Source of the DNA: Maritimibacter sp. DP1N21-5
GTDB taxonomy: Bacteria > Pseudomonadota > Alphaproteobacteria > Rhodobacterales > Rhodobacteraceae
DNA length: 64,000 nt
Reading direction: 5' to 3'
Assembly: GCF_019218295.1 (NCBI RefSeq)
Contig: NZ_JAHUZF010000004.1
Coordinates: 434,001 to 498,000 of the forward strand
Notes under the pieces: model-generated
Told to the model about the DNA's origin: nothing
Seen by the model: the letters and a program-made list of their open reading frames with translations, nothing else
The model's database searches: none
Shown: positions 1 through 8,795 of the stretch, one piece after another
Numbering within the stretch: position 1 is the stretch's first letter
Layout of the letters: every line of letters begins with the position of its first letter
Position numbers and translations under genes: made by a program

Positions 1-423
1 ATCGGCCAGAACGCGGTCCGGCGCGACCGTGGACCGCCCGATGGGCACGATGCGGCGCAGTTCCTTGCGGGCGTTGGGCAGCACGACGAGGACCTCCTGC
101 TTGCCTGATCCACGCCGTTCGATCCGTCCCACCTGATCCCAGGGCAGTAGTCCGAAGACCCCGGCCTGCACCCCGAGGGCGTCGACCCGGGCGAGACGGC
201 GTTTGGCTTCGCTTCCGCTGACTCCCAGCCAGATCAGCATTACGCCGAGCGCCACGGGCAGCACCAGAAGCACCACGACCGGCGAGCGCATGAGCGCAAC
301 CAGATCGGTCGTCTGCGCGAGCCACAGGAGCATCCCGCCGGTGACCGCGGTCAGCGCGGTCCCCGCCAAGCGGAACTCCCGCTGCGGTGGCGGGCCGGAT
401 ATGACGTCATAGCTCGTGGCCAT
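1..423 (-). CDS. Partial membrane protein of unknown function
   Basis: The frame opens with ATG at 423 and runs off the window start, so 141 residues are visible and the C-terminus is missing. Two hydrophobic stretches (about residues 20-37 and 44-66) form a helical hairpin. A soluble segment with basic residues and beta-rich sequence follows (GLLPWDQVGRI, then ELRRIVPIG), as seen in small bacterial PH-like membrane proteins; that family assignment is only a guess. It lies 90 nt downstream of nadE on the same strand and could be co-transcribed with it. No catalytic motif is visible. Confidence 0.6.
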   Translation of the reverse strand, partial: MATSYDVISGPPPQREFRLAGTALTAVTGGMLLWLAQTTDLVALMRSPVVVLLVLPVALGVMLIWLGVSGSEAKRRLARVDALGVQAGVFGLLPWDQVGRIERRGSGKQEVLVVLPNARKELRRIVPIGRSTVAPDRVLAD

Positions 424-513
424 TGTTTGGTCCTGTCGTCTCGAAGGGTCGCACAACGGATTAGGAAGGCGGATTGTTCCGCGTCAATGGGTCACGGCGT
501 CGCGCGCGGCGCG

Positions 514-2175
514 TCAGGTCTTGTCGCGCCAGCGGTTCACGATGGGATAGCGCCGGTCCAGCCAGAAGCTGCGCATCGTGAGGCGCGCGCCGGGCGCGGA
601 CTGGAAGCGTTTGTATTCACTGATGAAAATCAGGCGCTCCACCCGTTTCACCGTCTCGCGGTCGAAGCCCTTTGCGACAAGTTCCGCGATGGAGAGTTCG
701 TGATCCACCAAGCCTTCGAGAATCGGGTCGAGCACCTCGTAGGGTGGCAGGCTGTCCGAATCCTTCTGGTCGTCGCGCAGTTCCGCGCTGGGCGGCTTGT
801 CGATGATCGAGACCGGGATCACTTGGCCGGCCGGGCCCAACATCCAGTCGCGGTGATTGGCGTTGCGCCAGCGGCAGGCGTCGAAGACGCGGGTCTTGTA
901 GAGGTCCTTGATCGGGTTGTAGCCCCCGGCCATGTCGCCATAGATCGTCGCATAACCGACGGCGACTTCGGACTTGTTGCCGGTGGTGAGCAGCATCTCC
1001 CCGAATTTGTTGGACAGCGCCATGAGGAGCAGCCCGCGCAGGCGCGACTGGATGTTCTCCTCGGTCAGATCGGGTTGCGTGCCCTCGAAGAGCGGCGCGA
1101 GCGCCTCGGTCACTGCGGCGCGGGGGCCGGAGATCGGCACGTAGTCGTAGCGGCAACCAAGGTTCTTGGCGAGCGCTTCGGCGTCGTCGAGCGAGCCTTC
1201 CGAGGTGTATTCCGAGGGCAGCATCACGCAGCGCACGTTCTCTGGTCCCAGCGCGTCCGCCGCGATGGTTGCGACGATCGCACTGTCGATCCCGCCGGAG
1301 AGGCCAAGAAGAACCTTCCTGAACCCGGTCTTGCGCATGTAGTCGCGCAGACTTTCCGTCATCACGCGGTAATCGGCTTCGTGGTCGGGGAGGGCCGGCG
1401 CCACCGCGGCCGGCACGATGCGCCAGCCGTCCGCACCCTTCTCGAGCGTGACAATTCGCGTCACCTCGTCGAACTGGGGGAACTGAAAGGCAAGCTCGCC
1501 CTGCACGTCCATGCCGAAGCTCGCGCCTTCGAAGACCTGATCGTCCTGTCCGCCGACCATGTTGAGATAGACGAGAGGAAGCCCGGTCTCTTCGACCCGG
1601 CCCCTTATCACGTCGTGCCGATGCGCGACCTTTCCCCGGTAGTAGGGCGACCCATTGGGCACGAAGAGCACTTCGGCCCCCTTTTCCGCCAGGTCGGCGC
1701 AGACCGCATCGGGCCACCAGGCGTCCTCGCAGATCGGAATGCCAAGGCAGAGACCCTTGAGCTTGATCGGGTCCTGCGGCGGTGCAGCGGTGAAGAGACG
1801 CTTCTCGTCGAACACCGTTTCATTGGGCAGAAGCTGTTTCAGGATCCGATGCCGGACCTTGCCGCCTTCGAGGATCCAGAAGGCATTATAGAGCGATTTC
1901 CCGTCATGGAACGGACAGCCGATCCCCATCACGGGACCCTCGACACAGTCGCGGGCCAGTGCCTCGCAGGTCTCCATCGCCTCGGCCCAGAAGGCCGGGC
2001 GCATCACCAGATCCTGCGGCTGATAGCCCGTCAGGAAGGCCTCCGTGAGCATGACCGCATCCGCTCCGGCGGCCTTCGCCTCTTCCCAGGCCGAGATCGC
2101 CTTGGCCGCGTTGCCGGGGATGTCGCCCACGGTGGGGTTCAACTGCGCCAGAGCGAGTTTGATCGTCTCGGTCAT
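514..2175 (-). CDS. nadE: Glutamine-dependent NAD+ synthetase
   Basis: This 553-residue cytosolic enzyme amidates nicotinic acid adenine dinucleotide to NAD+ using ATP and glutamine, the last step of NAD synthesis. The N-terminal nitrilase-fold glutaminase carries the Glu45-Lys113-Cys149 triad (LTEAFLTGY, RHRILKQLLPN, GIPICEDAWW). The C-terminal synthetase domain has the ATP pyrophosphatase loop SGGIDS at 293-298. Length and domain order match the long, glutamine-using NadE class. The ATG at 2175 follows an AAGGAA ribosome site. Divergent from the MORN-repeat gene. Confidence 0.95.
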   Translation of the reverse strand: MTETIKLALAQLNPTVGDIPGNAAKAISAWEEAKAAGADAVMLTEAFLTGYQPQDLVMRPAFWAEAMETCEALARDCVEGPVMGIGCPFHDGKSLYNAFWILEGGKVRHRILKQLLPNETVFDEKRLFTAAPPQDPIKLKGLCLGIPICEDAWWPDAVCADLAEKGAEVLFVPNGSPYYRGKVAHRHDVIRGRVEETGLPLVYLNMVGGQDDQVFEGASFGMDVQGELAFQFPQFDEVTRIVTLEKGADGWRIVPAAVAPALPDHEADYRVMTESLRDYMRKTGFRKVLLGLSGGIDSAIVATIAADALGPENVRCVMLPSEYTSEGSLDDAEALAKNLGCRYDYVPISGPRAAVTEALAPLFEGTQPDLTEENIQSRLRGLLLMALSNKFGEMLLTTGNKSEVAVGYATIYGDMAGGYNPIKDLYKTRVFDACRWRNANHRDWMLGPAGQVIPVSIIDKPPSAELRDDQKDSDSLPPYEVLDPILEGLVDHELSIAELVAKGFDRETVKRVERLIFISEYKRFQSAPGARLTMRSFWLDRRYPIVNRWRDKT

Positions 2176-2350
2176 GGGTGTTCCTTCGTCGGGTCATCGA
2201 CACCTTTAGTCGCCTTTGCGAGCGCAGAAAAGCCGAGTGCCGCGATTGTCATGGAAAAACAATTGTCTCCCTTCGCCGGGGACTTTAGGTTTCCGCGCAA
2301 TACGTCCGGATAGCCCGCGCCACCCGGTAGACCCGAGGAAATCCCCAAGG

Positions 2351-4126
2351 ATGCACATGAGAAGCCGTTTCCGTCACATTCTTCCCCTTGCTGCCACGCT
2401 CGCGTTGGTGGCGGGCGGGGCCGTCGCGCAGGTCGAGACGATGCAATACGACGACGGACGCGTCTATGAAGGCACCTTCAAGGACGGGCAGCCGCATGGG
2501 TCGGGCACCCTGCGCACGCCGACCGGCTATGAATACTCCGGCACCTTCGTCGAAGGCGAAATCCGGGGCGAGGGCGTGGCGCGGTTCCCGAATGGATCGG
2601 TCTATGAAGGCAACTTTGCGGCCGGCAAGCCGCATGGGTTCGGCAAGATCACCTTCGCGGACGGATCGAGTTTCGAAGGTGACTGGATCGACGGCAAGAT
2701 CACCGGCGACGGCATGGCGAGCTACGCCAATGGCGTGACCTACGAAGGCGGCTTGCGCGAGGCGCTCCACCATGGACGCGGCACGATGGTCAGCCCCTCG
2801 GGGCTCACCTACACCGGCGACTGGAACATGGGAAAGAAAGACGGCCAGGGCCGCGAGAGCTATCCTGACGGCTCGACCTACGAGGGCGGTTTCGTGGGCG
2901 ACCAGCGGTCCGGCACGGGCACCTTCGAGGGCGCGGACGGCATGCGCTACGAAGGGGAATGGGCCAACGGGCAGATGCACGGTCAGGGCACACTCACGCA
3001 GGCCAATGGCGACGTCTATACCGGAGCCTTCGTCGAAGGGGCGCGGTCGGGCGAGGGCACGGTCACCTATGCCAATGGCGACAGCTACACCGGTAATTTC
3101 GCGGCCGATCACCGCTCGGGTGCGGGCGTGTTCACGGGCACCGACGGCTACAGCTATGACGGGAACTGGGTAGACGGCCAGATCGAGGGCGAAGGAACCG
3201 TCACCTATCCCGACGGATCGGTCTATCAGGGCACCTTTCGCGCCGGGCTTCCCGACGGGCAGGGCACCATCACCTATCCCGATGGCGGCACCTATGTGGG
3301 CGGCTGGCGCGACGGGGTGATCGAGGGCACGGGTCGGGCGACCTATCCGACCGGCGCGACCTATGAAGGCGGCTTCGCCTCGGCGCTCTTCGAAGGCGAA
3401 GGCACGCTGACCTATCCCGAGGGGCATGGCTACAAAGGCAACTGGAAGTCCGGCAAACGCGACGGTCAGGGGAGCGAAACCTATGCCGACGGTTCGACCT
3501 ATACCGGCGGCTGGGCTGCGGGGCGCTATGATGGCACCGGGACGCTGACGCTGACGGATGGGTTCATCTATGAGGGCGAGTGGAAGGCCGGGCTGAAGGA
3601 CGGCACCGGCAAGGCCACCTATCCGAACGGCGACGTCTACGAAGGCGGCTTCGCCAATGACCTGCGGCAGGGGCAGGGGACCGTGGTCTATGCCTCGGGC
3701 GAGCAGCAGTCGGGCGAGTGGGTCAACGGCATCCTGTCGTCGATGTACGAGGGTGGCACACCGGCGCCGATGACTGCCGACGTGACCGACCCTGCCGCAG
3801 AACCGGTCCCGGTTCCGGTGGCGGACGCGGCCGCGGCAGAGCCCGAGCCCGAGACCACCGAAGCCGAGGAGCCCGCGGCCGAAGAACCTGCGCCGCAAGC
3901 AGAGGCCGAGCCCGTCTCTGAACCGGAGCCGGCCCCGGCCCCCGCGCCGACGCCGGAACCCGCACCTGCCCCTGCGCCTGCACCCGAGCCTGCCCCGGAA
4001 CCGGAGCCGGAACCCGAACCGGTGCCGCAGCCGGTCCCGGCGCCCGCACCGGCGCCTGCACCGGAGCCCTCGTTCCCGGCCCCATCGGCATCCGGCGGCA
4101 CCTTGGGCAGCTCCGGGCTTTACTGA
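2351..4126 (+). CDS. Secreted protein with 18 MORN repeats and Pro/Glu/Ala tail
   Basis: The chosen start (ATG 2351, or ATG 2357 two codons later) gives about 591 residues that begin with a clear signal peptide ending near GGAVAQ. Eighteen complete 23-residue MORN repeats follow, each starting YxG and containing GxG about 11 residues later, plus a nineteenth partial one. The last 130 residues are a low-complexity Pro/Ala/Glu linker, typical of cell-wall or periplasm-spanning segments. MORN proteins bind membranes or partners in many systems, so no enzyme activity is implied. The frame extends upstream to 2216, but that part lacks a signal peptide and is probably not translated. Confidence 0.85.
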   Translation: MHMRSRFRHILPLAATLALVAGGAVAQVETMQYDDGRVYEGTFKDGQPHGSGTLRTPTGYEYSGTFVEGEIRGEGVARFPNGSVYEGNFAAGKPHGFGKITFADGSSFEGDWIDGKITGDGMASYANGVTYEGGLREALHHGRGTMVSPSGLTYTGDWNMGKKDGQGRESYPDGSTYEGGFVGDQRSGTGTFEGADGMRYEGEWANGQMHGQGTLTQANGDVYTGAFVEGARSGEGTVTYANGDSYTGNFAADHRSGAGVFTGTDGYSYDGNWVDGQIEGEGTVTYPDGSVYQGTFRAGLPDGQGTITYPDGGTYVGGWRDGVIEGTGRATYPTGATYEGGFASALFEGEGTLTYPEGHGYKGNWKSGKRDGQGSETYADGSTYTGGWAAGRYDGTGTLTLTDGFIYEGEWKAGLKDGTGKATYPNGDVYEGGFANDLRQGQGTVVYASGEQQSGEWVNGILSSMYEGGTPAPMTADVTDPAAEPVPVPVADAAAAEPEPETTEAEEPAAEEPAPQAEAEPVSEPEPAPAPAPTPEPAPAPAPAPEPAPEPEPEPEPVPQPVPAPAPAPAPEPSFPAPSASGGTLGSSGLY

Positions 4127-4147
4127 CACGCGACCGCGCTGATCGGA

Positions 4148-4177
4148 AAAAAGGGCCGTCCCACCGGGCGGCCCTTT
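4148..4177 (-). terminator. Rho-independent terminator between convergent genes
   Basis: Perfect 8-bp stem AAAGGGCC (4150-4157) with GGCCCTTT (4170-4177). On the minus strand the hairpin is followed by six T residues, so it best terminates the sqr transcript. The plus-strand T tract is short, so it is a weaker terminator for the MORN gene. Confidence 0.8.
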
Positions 4178-4212
4178 CACATGTCACGGATGGCGGGGCG
4201 CCCCGCCGGGGG

Positions 4213-5499
4213 TCAGTGACCGCCCTCGATCTTGTTGATCTTCAGGATCTTCATCATCGTCTTTTCATACCACGGCTCGCTCACGCCTTTTTTCACCTTG
4301 CGGATGAAATACCATTCGAACGCGAGCTTGGCCCAATGCACCCAGCGCCCTTCCGAGGTCCAATTCACGTTGCGCGGCGGGTTCTGCGGCATGGCGAGGA
4401 AGGCCGCACCCCGGTCGCCGAAGTCGGCAAGGCAGAGCGCGTTCCACGACGGCAGGTTGTTGGGCTCTTCGCCGCGCAGGACGCGCGGCAGGTTATGCGC
4501 CGTCGCCGTCACCATGCTTTCGATCATGAAGCCGGTCTTGGGCACTCCGGTCGGCACCGGTGTCGCCACGGGCGGGGCAATGGCGATGGCCACGCCGATC
4601 CCGAAGATGTTGCGGTATTTCGGATTGCGCTGGTATTCGTCCACGATGATGAAGCCGCGCGGATTGACGAGCCCTTCGATCCCGCGCACCGCCGGTATGC
4701 CTCGGAAGGCGGGCAGCATCATCTTGTACTTGGCAGGGACCTCGTGGGTTTTCTTTTCGGTCCCGTCTTCGTTGAACTCGGTTACATGGACCGCTTCCGC
4801 CGTGAACCTGTCGGTGCGGGCATTGGTGATCCACTTGATGTCCCGGTCACGCAGCGCGCTTTCCAGCATCCCTTTCGTGTCGCCCACGCCGCCAAGTCCC
4901 AGGTGCCCCACATAAGGCTCGGACGTCACGAAGGTCATCGGGACCTTGTGCTTGATCTTGCGCCGGCGCAGGTCGGTGTCGAGGGTGAGAAGATACTCAT
5001 AGGCCGGGCCGAAGCAGCTCGCCCCCTGCACGGCGCCCACGACGATGGGGCCGGGGTTCTGGCAGAAGGCCTCCCATGTGCCGCCCTTGCCGCCGGATTT
5101 CTCGGCGTGCTCGATGGTGCAGACAGAATTCGTATGCGCTTCGGGACCGAAGCCCTCGATCTCGTCGAAGGCAAGCTCCGGCCCGGTCGCGATGATGAGA
5201 TAATCGTAGGACAGCTCGGCACCGCTTTCGAGCTGGATCTTGTTGTCCTCGGGCAGGAGCTTGGCCGCGCCGTCGCAGATGAACTCGATCCCGCGCCGCT
5301 TCATGACCGGAGCCAGATCGACCGTCAGCTCCTTCTTGTTGCGCCAGCCGACGCCCGCCCAGGGATTCGAAGGTGTGAACTGAAAGTAGGGCTTGTTGGA
5401 TACGAGCGTGATCTTGTCGCTCTTGTTCAAGGTTTCCTTGAGCTCATAGGCCTGGATCGTTCCCCCCAGACCTCCCCCGAGCACGACGATATGTGCCAT
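4213..5499 (-). CDS. sqr: Sulfide:quinone oxidoreductase
   Basis: A 428-residue flavoprotein that oxidises sulfide to sulfane sulfur and reduces membrane quinone. The N-terminal FAD fold is VVLGGGLGG (residues 5-13). All three cysteines typical of SQR are present: Cys127 (SVCTIEH), Cys162 (GASCFGP) and Cys356 (NALCLADFG). The C-terminus has basic and aromatic residues (WVHWAKLAFEWYFIRKVKK) suited to membrane attachment. Possession of all three Cys favours SQR over flavocytochrome c. A TetR gene lies upstream, and a 22-bp palindrome of SqrR/BigR type sits in the 195-nt gap. Confidence 0.88.
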   Translation of the reverse strand: MAHIVVLGGGLGGTIQAYELKETLNKSDKITLVSNKPYFQFTPSNPWAGVGWRNKKELTVDLAPVMKRRGIEFICDGAAKLLPEDNKIQLESGAELSYDYLIIATGPELAFDEIEGFGPEAHTNSVCTIEHAEKSGGKGGTWEAFCQNPGPIVVGAVQGASCFGPAYEYLLTLDTDLRRRKIKHKVPMTFVTSEPYVGHLGLGGVGDTKGMLESALRDRDIKWITNARTDRFTAEAVHVTEFNEDGTEKKTHEVPAKYKMMLPAFRGIPAVRGIEGLVNPRGFIIVDEYQRNPKYRNIFGIGVAIAIAPPVATPVPTGVPKTGFMIESMVTATAHNLPRVLRGEEPNNLPSWNALCLADFGDRGAAFLAMPQNPPRNVNWTSEGRWVHWAKLAFEWYFIRKVKKGVSEPWYEKTMMKILKINKIEGGH

Positions 5500-5610
5500 G
5501 ACGTTCCTCCCTCCGGCCCCCGACAGGGTGCCGCCCGATCACGACCGGATTGAACCATTCTGTCCAGTTCGCAAGGACGGTATACAGCGGGATGCGCCGA
5601 AACGGAAGAT

Positions 5611-5632
5611 CAAATTCAAATGTAGGAATTTG
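5611..5632. promoter_or_regulatory. Palindromic operator of ATTC-N8-GAAT type upstream of sqr
   Basis: CAAATTC (5611-5617) and GAATTTG (5626-5632) are perfect 7-bp inverted arms separated by 8 bp, about 110 nt upstream of the sqr start in an AT-rich patch. The inner part ATTC-N8-GAAT matches the published recognition pattern of persulfide-sensing ArsR-family SqrR/BigR repressors, as I recall it. The neighbouring TetR protein is the alternative ligand. Confidence 0.6.
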
Positions 5633-5694
5633 TTTGGGCGGATGATTGCAGTCAGTCCGCCCCTTGGACGTTCAATTATGGCCGTAGCACCCGG

Positions 5695-6309
5695 TCAGCA
5701 GGGCGCCAGCGTGGTTTCGAGCGTGGATGCGAGTTCGCTCCCGCGCTCCATCAGGTCGAAGTCATGGTCGGCCACGACCCATGCCGTGCAGAGCCCCATG
5801 CAGGACGAGGTTACAAGACGCGCGATGGCCGCAGCCTCGAGGTCGTTGCGATAGGTCCCGTTGTTCTGACCCTTGGAGATCAGCCGGGCGATCTGGGTGC
5901 CGCAGGCGTCGAGCGCGGCAACGATGGCCTTGCGAAGCCCTTCGCTTTCGGCCTGCAACTCCCGCGAGGTGACGATGCTGGGCAGGGCAGGGTAGCTGCG
6001 CACAAGCGCAGTCAATTCGCGGATGTAGGTCGACACGGGTTCGTCGCAGTCGGCCACGTCGATGGCGACCGTCTCGATCTGGTTCACGATGCGGGCGCCG
6101 ACCGCTTCCCAGATTTCGGTCTTGGTGGCGAAGTGCCGGAAGATAGCCGGCTGCGTCACGCCGACGGCATCCGCGAGGTGCTGAGTGGTGACGCGGTCAG
6201 GTCCCAGGGCGGCGGAAAGTTCGATGACTGTGTCTACGATCTCCGCCCTCCGGTCTGCCGCGCTCTTGCGTTTGCGCTGCTTTTCCACGGGGGGTCCTTT
6301 CTGTGTCAT
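5695..6309 (-). CDS. TetR-family transcriptional regulator
   Basis: About 204 residues from the ATG at 6309. A GTG at 6345 would add 12 residues but its AGGA is too close to the start, so the start is uncertain. The N-terminal helix-turn-helix reads TTQHLADAVGVTQPAIFRHF, preceded by a very basic tail (KQRKRKSAADRRAE). The C-terminal ligand domain is unremarkable apart from Cys residues (VADCDEP, LDACGTQ, SSCMGLC). It precedes sqr on the same strand with a 195-nt gap, so it may control sulfide oxidation or only be a neighbour. Confidence 0.8.
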   Translation of the reverse strand: MTQKGPPVEKQRKRKSAADRRAEIVDTVIELSAALGPDRVTTQHLADAVGVTQPAIFRHFATKTEIWEAVGARIVNQIETVAIDVADCDEPVSTYIRELTALVRSYPALPSIVTSRELQAESEGLRKAIVAALDACGTQIARLISKGQNNGTYRNDLEAAAIARLVTSSCMGLCTAWVVADHDFDLMERGSELASTLETTLAPC

Positions 6310-6428
6310 GGAACGGTCGATACAACCAGAAGATACAGCAGCCACTCCTAAAATACGAGCCGCAAATGCAAGTTATTGCAAGCTGGCTGAAATCAGCCGA
6401 AAAACATAGAAGTATATGAAATACTTTG

Positions 6429-7955
6429 TTAAACTGGTTCGCCCCGATCGAGCTTTTCTAGGAATGTCTGGGCTGAGTACAGGATATCCTCCCGGTCGGA
6501 GGCCGACATCCTGCGCCATGTCGCCATGATGGGACTCATCCTTGGGTTGGATGAGAATCGATCCGCGTGCCGGTGGAGAAACGCCCAGTAGAGCGAGTTG
6601 AAGGGACAGGCGTCATCGCCGGTCCGCCGCTTCACGTCATAGGGGCAGGTGCCACAGTAATCCGACATGCGGTCGATGTAGCTTCCAGAGGACGCATAAG
6701 GTTTGGAGGCGAGCATCCCGCCATCGGCGAACAGGCTCATGCCGACCACATTGGGCGCTTCGACCCATTCGAAGGCATCGGCATAGACCCGAAGATACCA
6801 GTCCTGCACCTGCGCCGGATCGAGCCCTGCGATGAGTGCGAAATTCCCTGTGATCATGAGGCGCTGGATATGGTGGGCATAGGCGTTTTCCCGCGTCGCC
6901 CGCACCACGTCGGCCATGCAGGCCATGCGCGTCTCGCCGCCCCAGTAGAGCCACGGAAGTGCGCGGTCATGGCGCAGCACGTTGCGCTCCATGTAACCTG
7001 GACCGTCCAGCGCCCAGATCCCGCGCACGTATTCGCGCCAGCCCAGGATCTGGCGGATGAAGCCCTCGGCCGAATTGATCGGAACGCGGCCGGCGCGATA
7101 GGCTTCCTCTGCCATTTTGCAGAGCGCGAGCGGATCGAGCAGACCGATGTTGAGCGCCGGAGAGAGGACCGAGTGATAAAGGAAGTCGGCCCCGGTGAGC
7201 ATCGCGTCCTGATAGGTCCCGAATTGCTCCAGCCGGTTGTCGATGAAATCCCGCGCGGCGCGCTCGGCGTCCTCGTGGGTAGTGGGAAAGCCGAAAGGCC
7301 GGAGATCGCCGAAATGGTCGCTGAAGTTGGCCTCGACAAGATCGAGCACCGCTTCGGTGATCGGGTCGGGGGCAAAGACGGGCGGTTCCGGGCGAAACAG
7401 ATCGTCGCGCGGTGGCTTTCGGTTCTCCTTGTCGAAATTCCACTGACCACCCGCCGGGGTATCGCCGTCCATGAGAATCCCGGTCTTGCGCCGCATCTCG
7501 CGGTAGAACCACTCCATGCGCAGCGACTTGCGGTCCTTCGCCCAGGTCCGGAACTCTGCTTCGGTCGCGATGAACCGGGTATCGGGCAGACGCGTCACCC
7601 TGAGCGGATGATCGTCCAGCATCTCGATCAGCCGCCAGTCCCCCGGCGTAGTCGCCAGCACTTCCTTCGCGCCACGCGCCTCGGCACGGCGCAGAAGCTC
7701 GCCCGAAATGTTCTGGGCGTTCGCCGGATCTTCAAGGCGGGCATAATCGACCGTCCAGCCTTCGTCTTGAAGGCGGGCGGCGAATTTGCGCATCGCGGCG
7801 AAGATGAGCGCGATCTTCTTGGGATGATGCTTGGGCGTGCCCGCCTCGCCGCGCACCTCGGCCATGACCACGACGTCCCGGTCACGGTCGGCCTCGGCCA
7901 GCGCAGAGAGTTCCGGCGAGAGCTGGTCGCCCAGAACCAGCACTAGCCTCACCAT
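6429..7955 (-). CDS. Fe-S cluster photolyase/cryptochrome, PhrB (6-4) type
   Basis: A 508-residue member of the FeS-BCP (CryPro) group, flavoenzymes that repair (6-4) photoproducts with light and usually carry FAD, a lumazine antenna and a [4Fe-4S] cluster. Four cysteines suit the cluster: Cys346 (RMACMADV), Cys434 and Cys437 (DYCGTCPY) and Cys450 (DDACPFN). The spacing equals that in Agrobacterium PhrB (350/438/441/454) with a constant offset of four. The N-terminal LVLVLGDQLSPEL is typical of the family. The start overlaps the end of the upstream SDR gene by 7 nt, indicating translational coupling. Confidence 0.9.
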   Translation of the reverse strand: MVRLVLVLGDQLSPELSALAEADRDRDVVVMAEVRGEAGTPKHHPKKIALIFAAMRKFAARLQDEGWTVDYARLEDPANAQNISGELLRRAEARGAKEVLATTPGDWRLIEMLDDHPLRVTRLPDTRFIATEAEFRTWAKDRKSLRMEWFYREMRRKTGILMDGDTPAGGQWNFDKENRKPPRDDLFRPEPPVFAPDPITEAVLDLVEANFSDHFGDLRPFGFPTTHEDAERAARDFIDNRLEQFGTYQDAMLTGADFLYHSVLSPALNIGLLDPLALCKMAEEAYRAGRVPINSAEGFIRQILGWREYVRGIWALDGPGYMERNVLRHDRALPWLYWGGETRMACMADVVRATRENAYAHHIQRLMITGNFALIAGLDPAQVQDWYLRVYADAFEWVEAPNVVGMSLFADGGMLASKPYASSGSYIDRMSDYCGTCPYDVKRRTGDDACPFNSLYWAFLHRHADRFSSNPRMSPIMATWRRMSASDREDILYSAQTFLEKLDRGEPV

Positions 7956-8617
7956 GGGATCGGGTCGCCGCGCCAGTCGAAGAGGTGGCCACTGTCCGCG
8001 GGCGTCAGCCGGTCCAGCACGCCCATAAGATGCCTTGCGGCCTCGTCCGGTGAGTGCTTGTCGTGGCCGCGTCCGTGCACCTCTGTCAGGGGCGTCGCGA
8101 CGGTGCCGGGATGGAGCGCGACGCAGACGGCCTGCGGATGGGTGCGGGCAAGTTCGATGGAAGCGGTGTGCACGATCTGGTTGAGCGCGGCCTTCGCGGC
8201 GCGGTAGCCATACCAGCCCCCGAGCGCATTGTCCCCGATCGACCCGACCCGGGCAGACAGGGCCGCCAGTCGGGCCTCCCGGTCGCGGGGCAGGAGCCGC
8301 GCCGCGTGCCGCAGGATCATCGCCGGGCCGATGGTATTGACCCGGAATTGCGCGGCCATCGCATCGGCGTCCAGTTGCCTGAGCGCCTTTTCTGGCCCGG
8401 TCCCGTCGATCTCCAATGCGCCGGTCGCGATGAAGATCATATCGAAGGTCGTGTCGATGTCGGACAGGAGCGTATCGACCCGGTCGGGATCGGCATAGTC
8501 GAAGCCATCCGCGCTCCGCGACAGGCCCGTGACGGACCAGCCGGCCGCCTCCAGTCGTCGGGTGATCGCCGATCCGATCCCGCCAGAAGCGCCGAGAATG
8601 AGAGCCTTTTTCTTCAT
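7949..8617 (-). CDS. Short-chain dehydrogenase/reductase
   Basis: 222 residues from the ATG at 8617 (MKKKALILG). The frame is open further upstream, but this start gives the normal SDR N-terminus with the NAD(P) motif GASGGIG. The active-site region reads GWYGYRAAK, i.e. YxxxK with an upstream Ser (ARVGSIGDN). The C-terminal PGTVATPLT resembles C-factor-like SDRs often found beside photolyases. Substrate unknown. It overlaps the photolyase start by 7 nt and is divergent from leuL-leuA. Confidence 0.85.
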   Translation of the reverse strand: MKKKALILGASGGIGSAITRRLEAAGWSVTGLSRSADGFDYADPDRVDTLLSDIDTTFDMIFIATGALEIDGTGPEKALRQLDADAMAAQFRVNTIGPAMILRHAARLLPRDREARLAALSARVGSIGDNALGGWYGYRAAKAALNQIVHTASIELARTHPQAVCVALHPGTVATPLTEVHGRGHDKHSPDEAARHLMGVLDRLTPADSGHLFDWRGDPIPW

Positions 8618-8669
8618 CTGGCCTATACGCCTGCGCCCATACCCCGGTTCAGTCGCCTGAAGATTAGGC

Positions 8670-8697
8670 TTTTCATTCACGGCATCTCGCGTATAAA
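8670..8697 (+). promoter_or_regulatory. Candidate promoter of leuL-leuA, possibly giving a leaderless transcript
   Basis: A TATAAA -10 box lies at 8692-8697, with a weak TTTTCA -35 at 8670-8675 (16-nt spacer). Transcription would start around 8704-8706, on the ATG of the leader peptide, which has no Shine-Dalgarno sequence. This arrangement resembles the leaderless trpL of Sinorhizobium. Confidence 0.5.
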
Positions 8698-8705
8698 TCG
8701 CTGCC

Positions 8706-8795
8706 ATGACAACGACGGCTCATAATGCGATCCAGAACGGTGCCACCCGGCATCCGGCGATCCTTGCCGTCCTGCTTCTTCTTAGCCGCCTCTGA
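8706..8795 (+). CDS. leuL: Leucine attenuator leader peptide
   Basis: A 29-codon frame, ATG 8706 to TGA 8793-8795. The last nine residues are AVLLLLSRL, so five of the last seven codons are Leu, including four in a row (CTG CTT CTT CTT). It lies 81 nt before leuA, exactly where a ribosome-stalling leader should be. No ribosome site is present, but the -10 box 8 nt upstream makes a leaderless start plausible. The stop codon lies inside the first arm of a hairpin. Confidence 0.75.
   Translation: MTTTAHNAIQNGATRHPAILAVLLLLSRL

Noticed and set aside
427..2313. A 628-codon open frame on the plus strand antisense to nadE
   Set aside because: It lies opposite a complete, conserved gene and its translation is Arg/His/Gly-rich without motifs, as expected from third-position GC bias.
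2285..4180. A 631-codon open frame antisense to the MORN gene
   Set aside because: It arises from the repeated codon pattern of the MORN repeats; no start context or recognisable domain.
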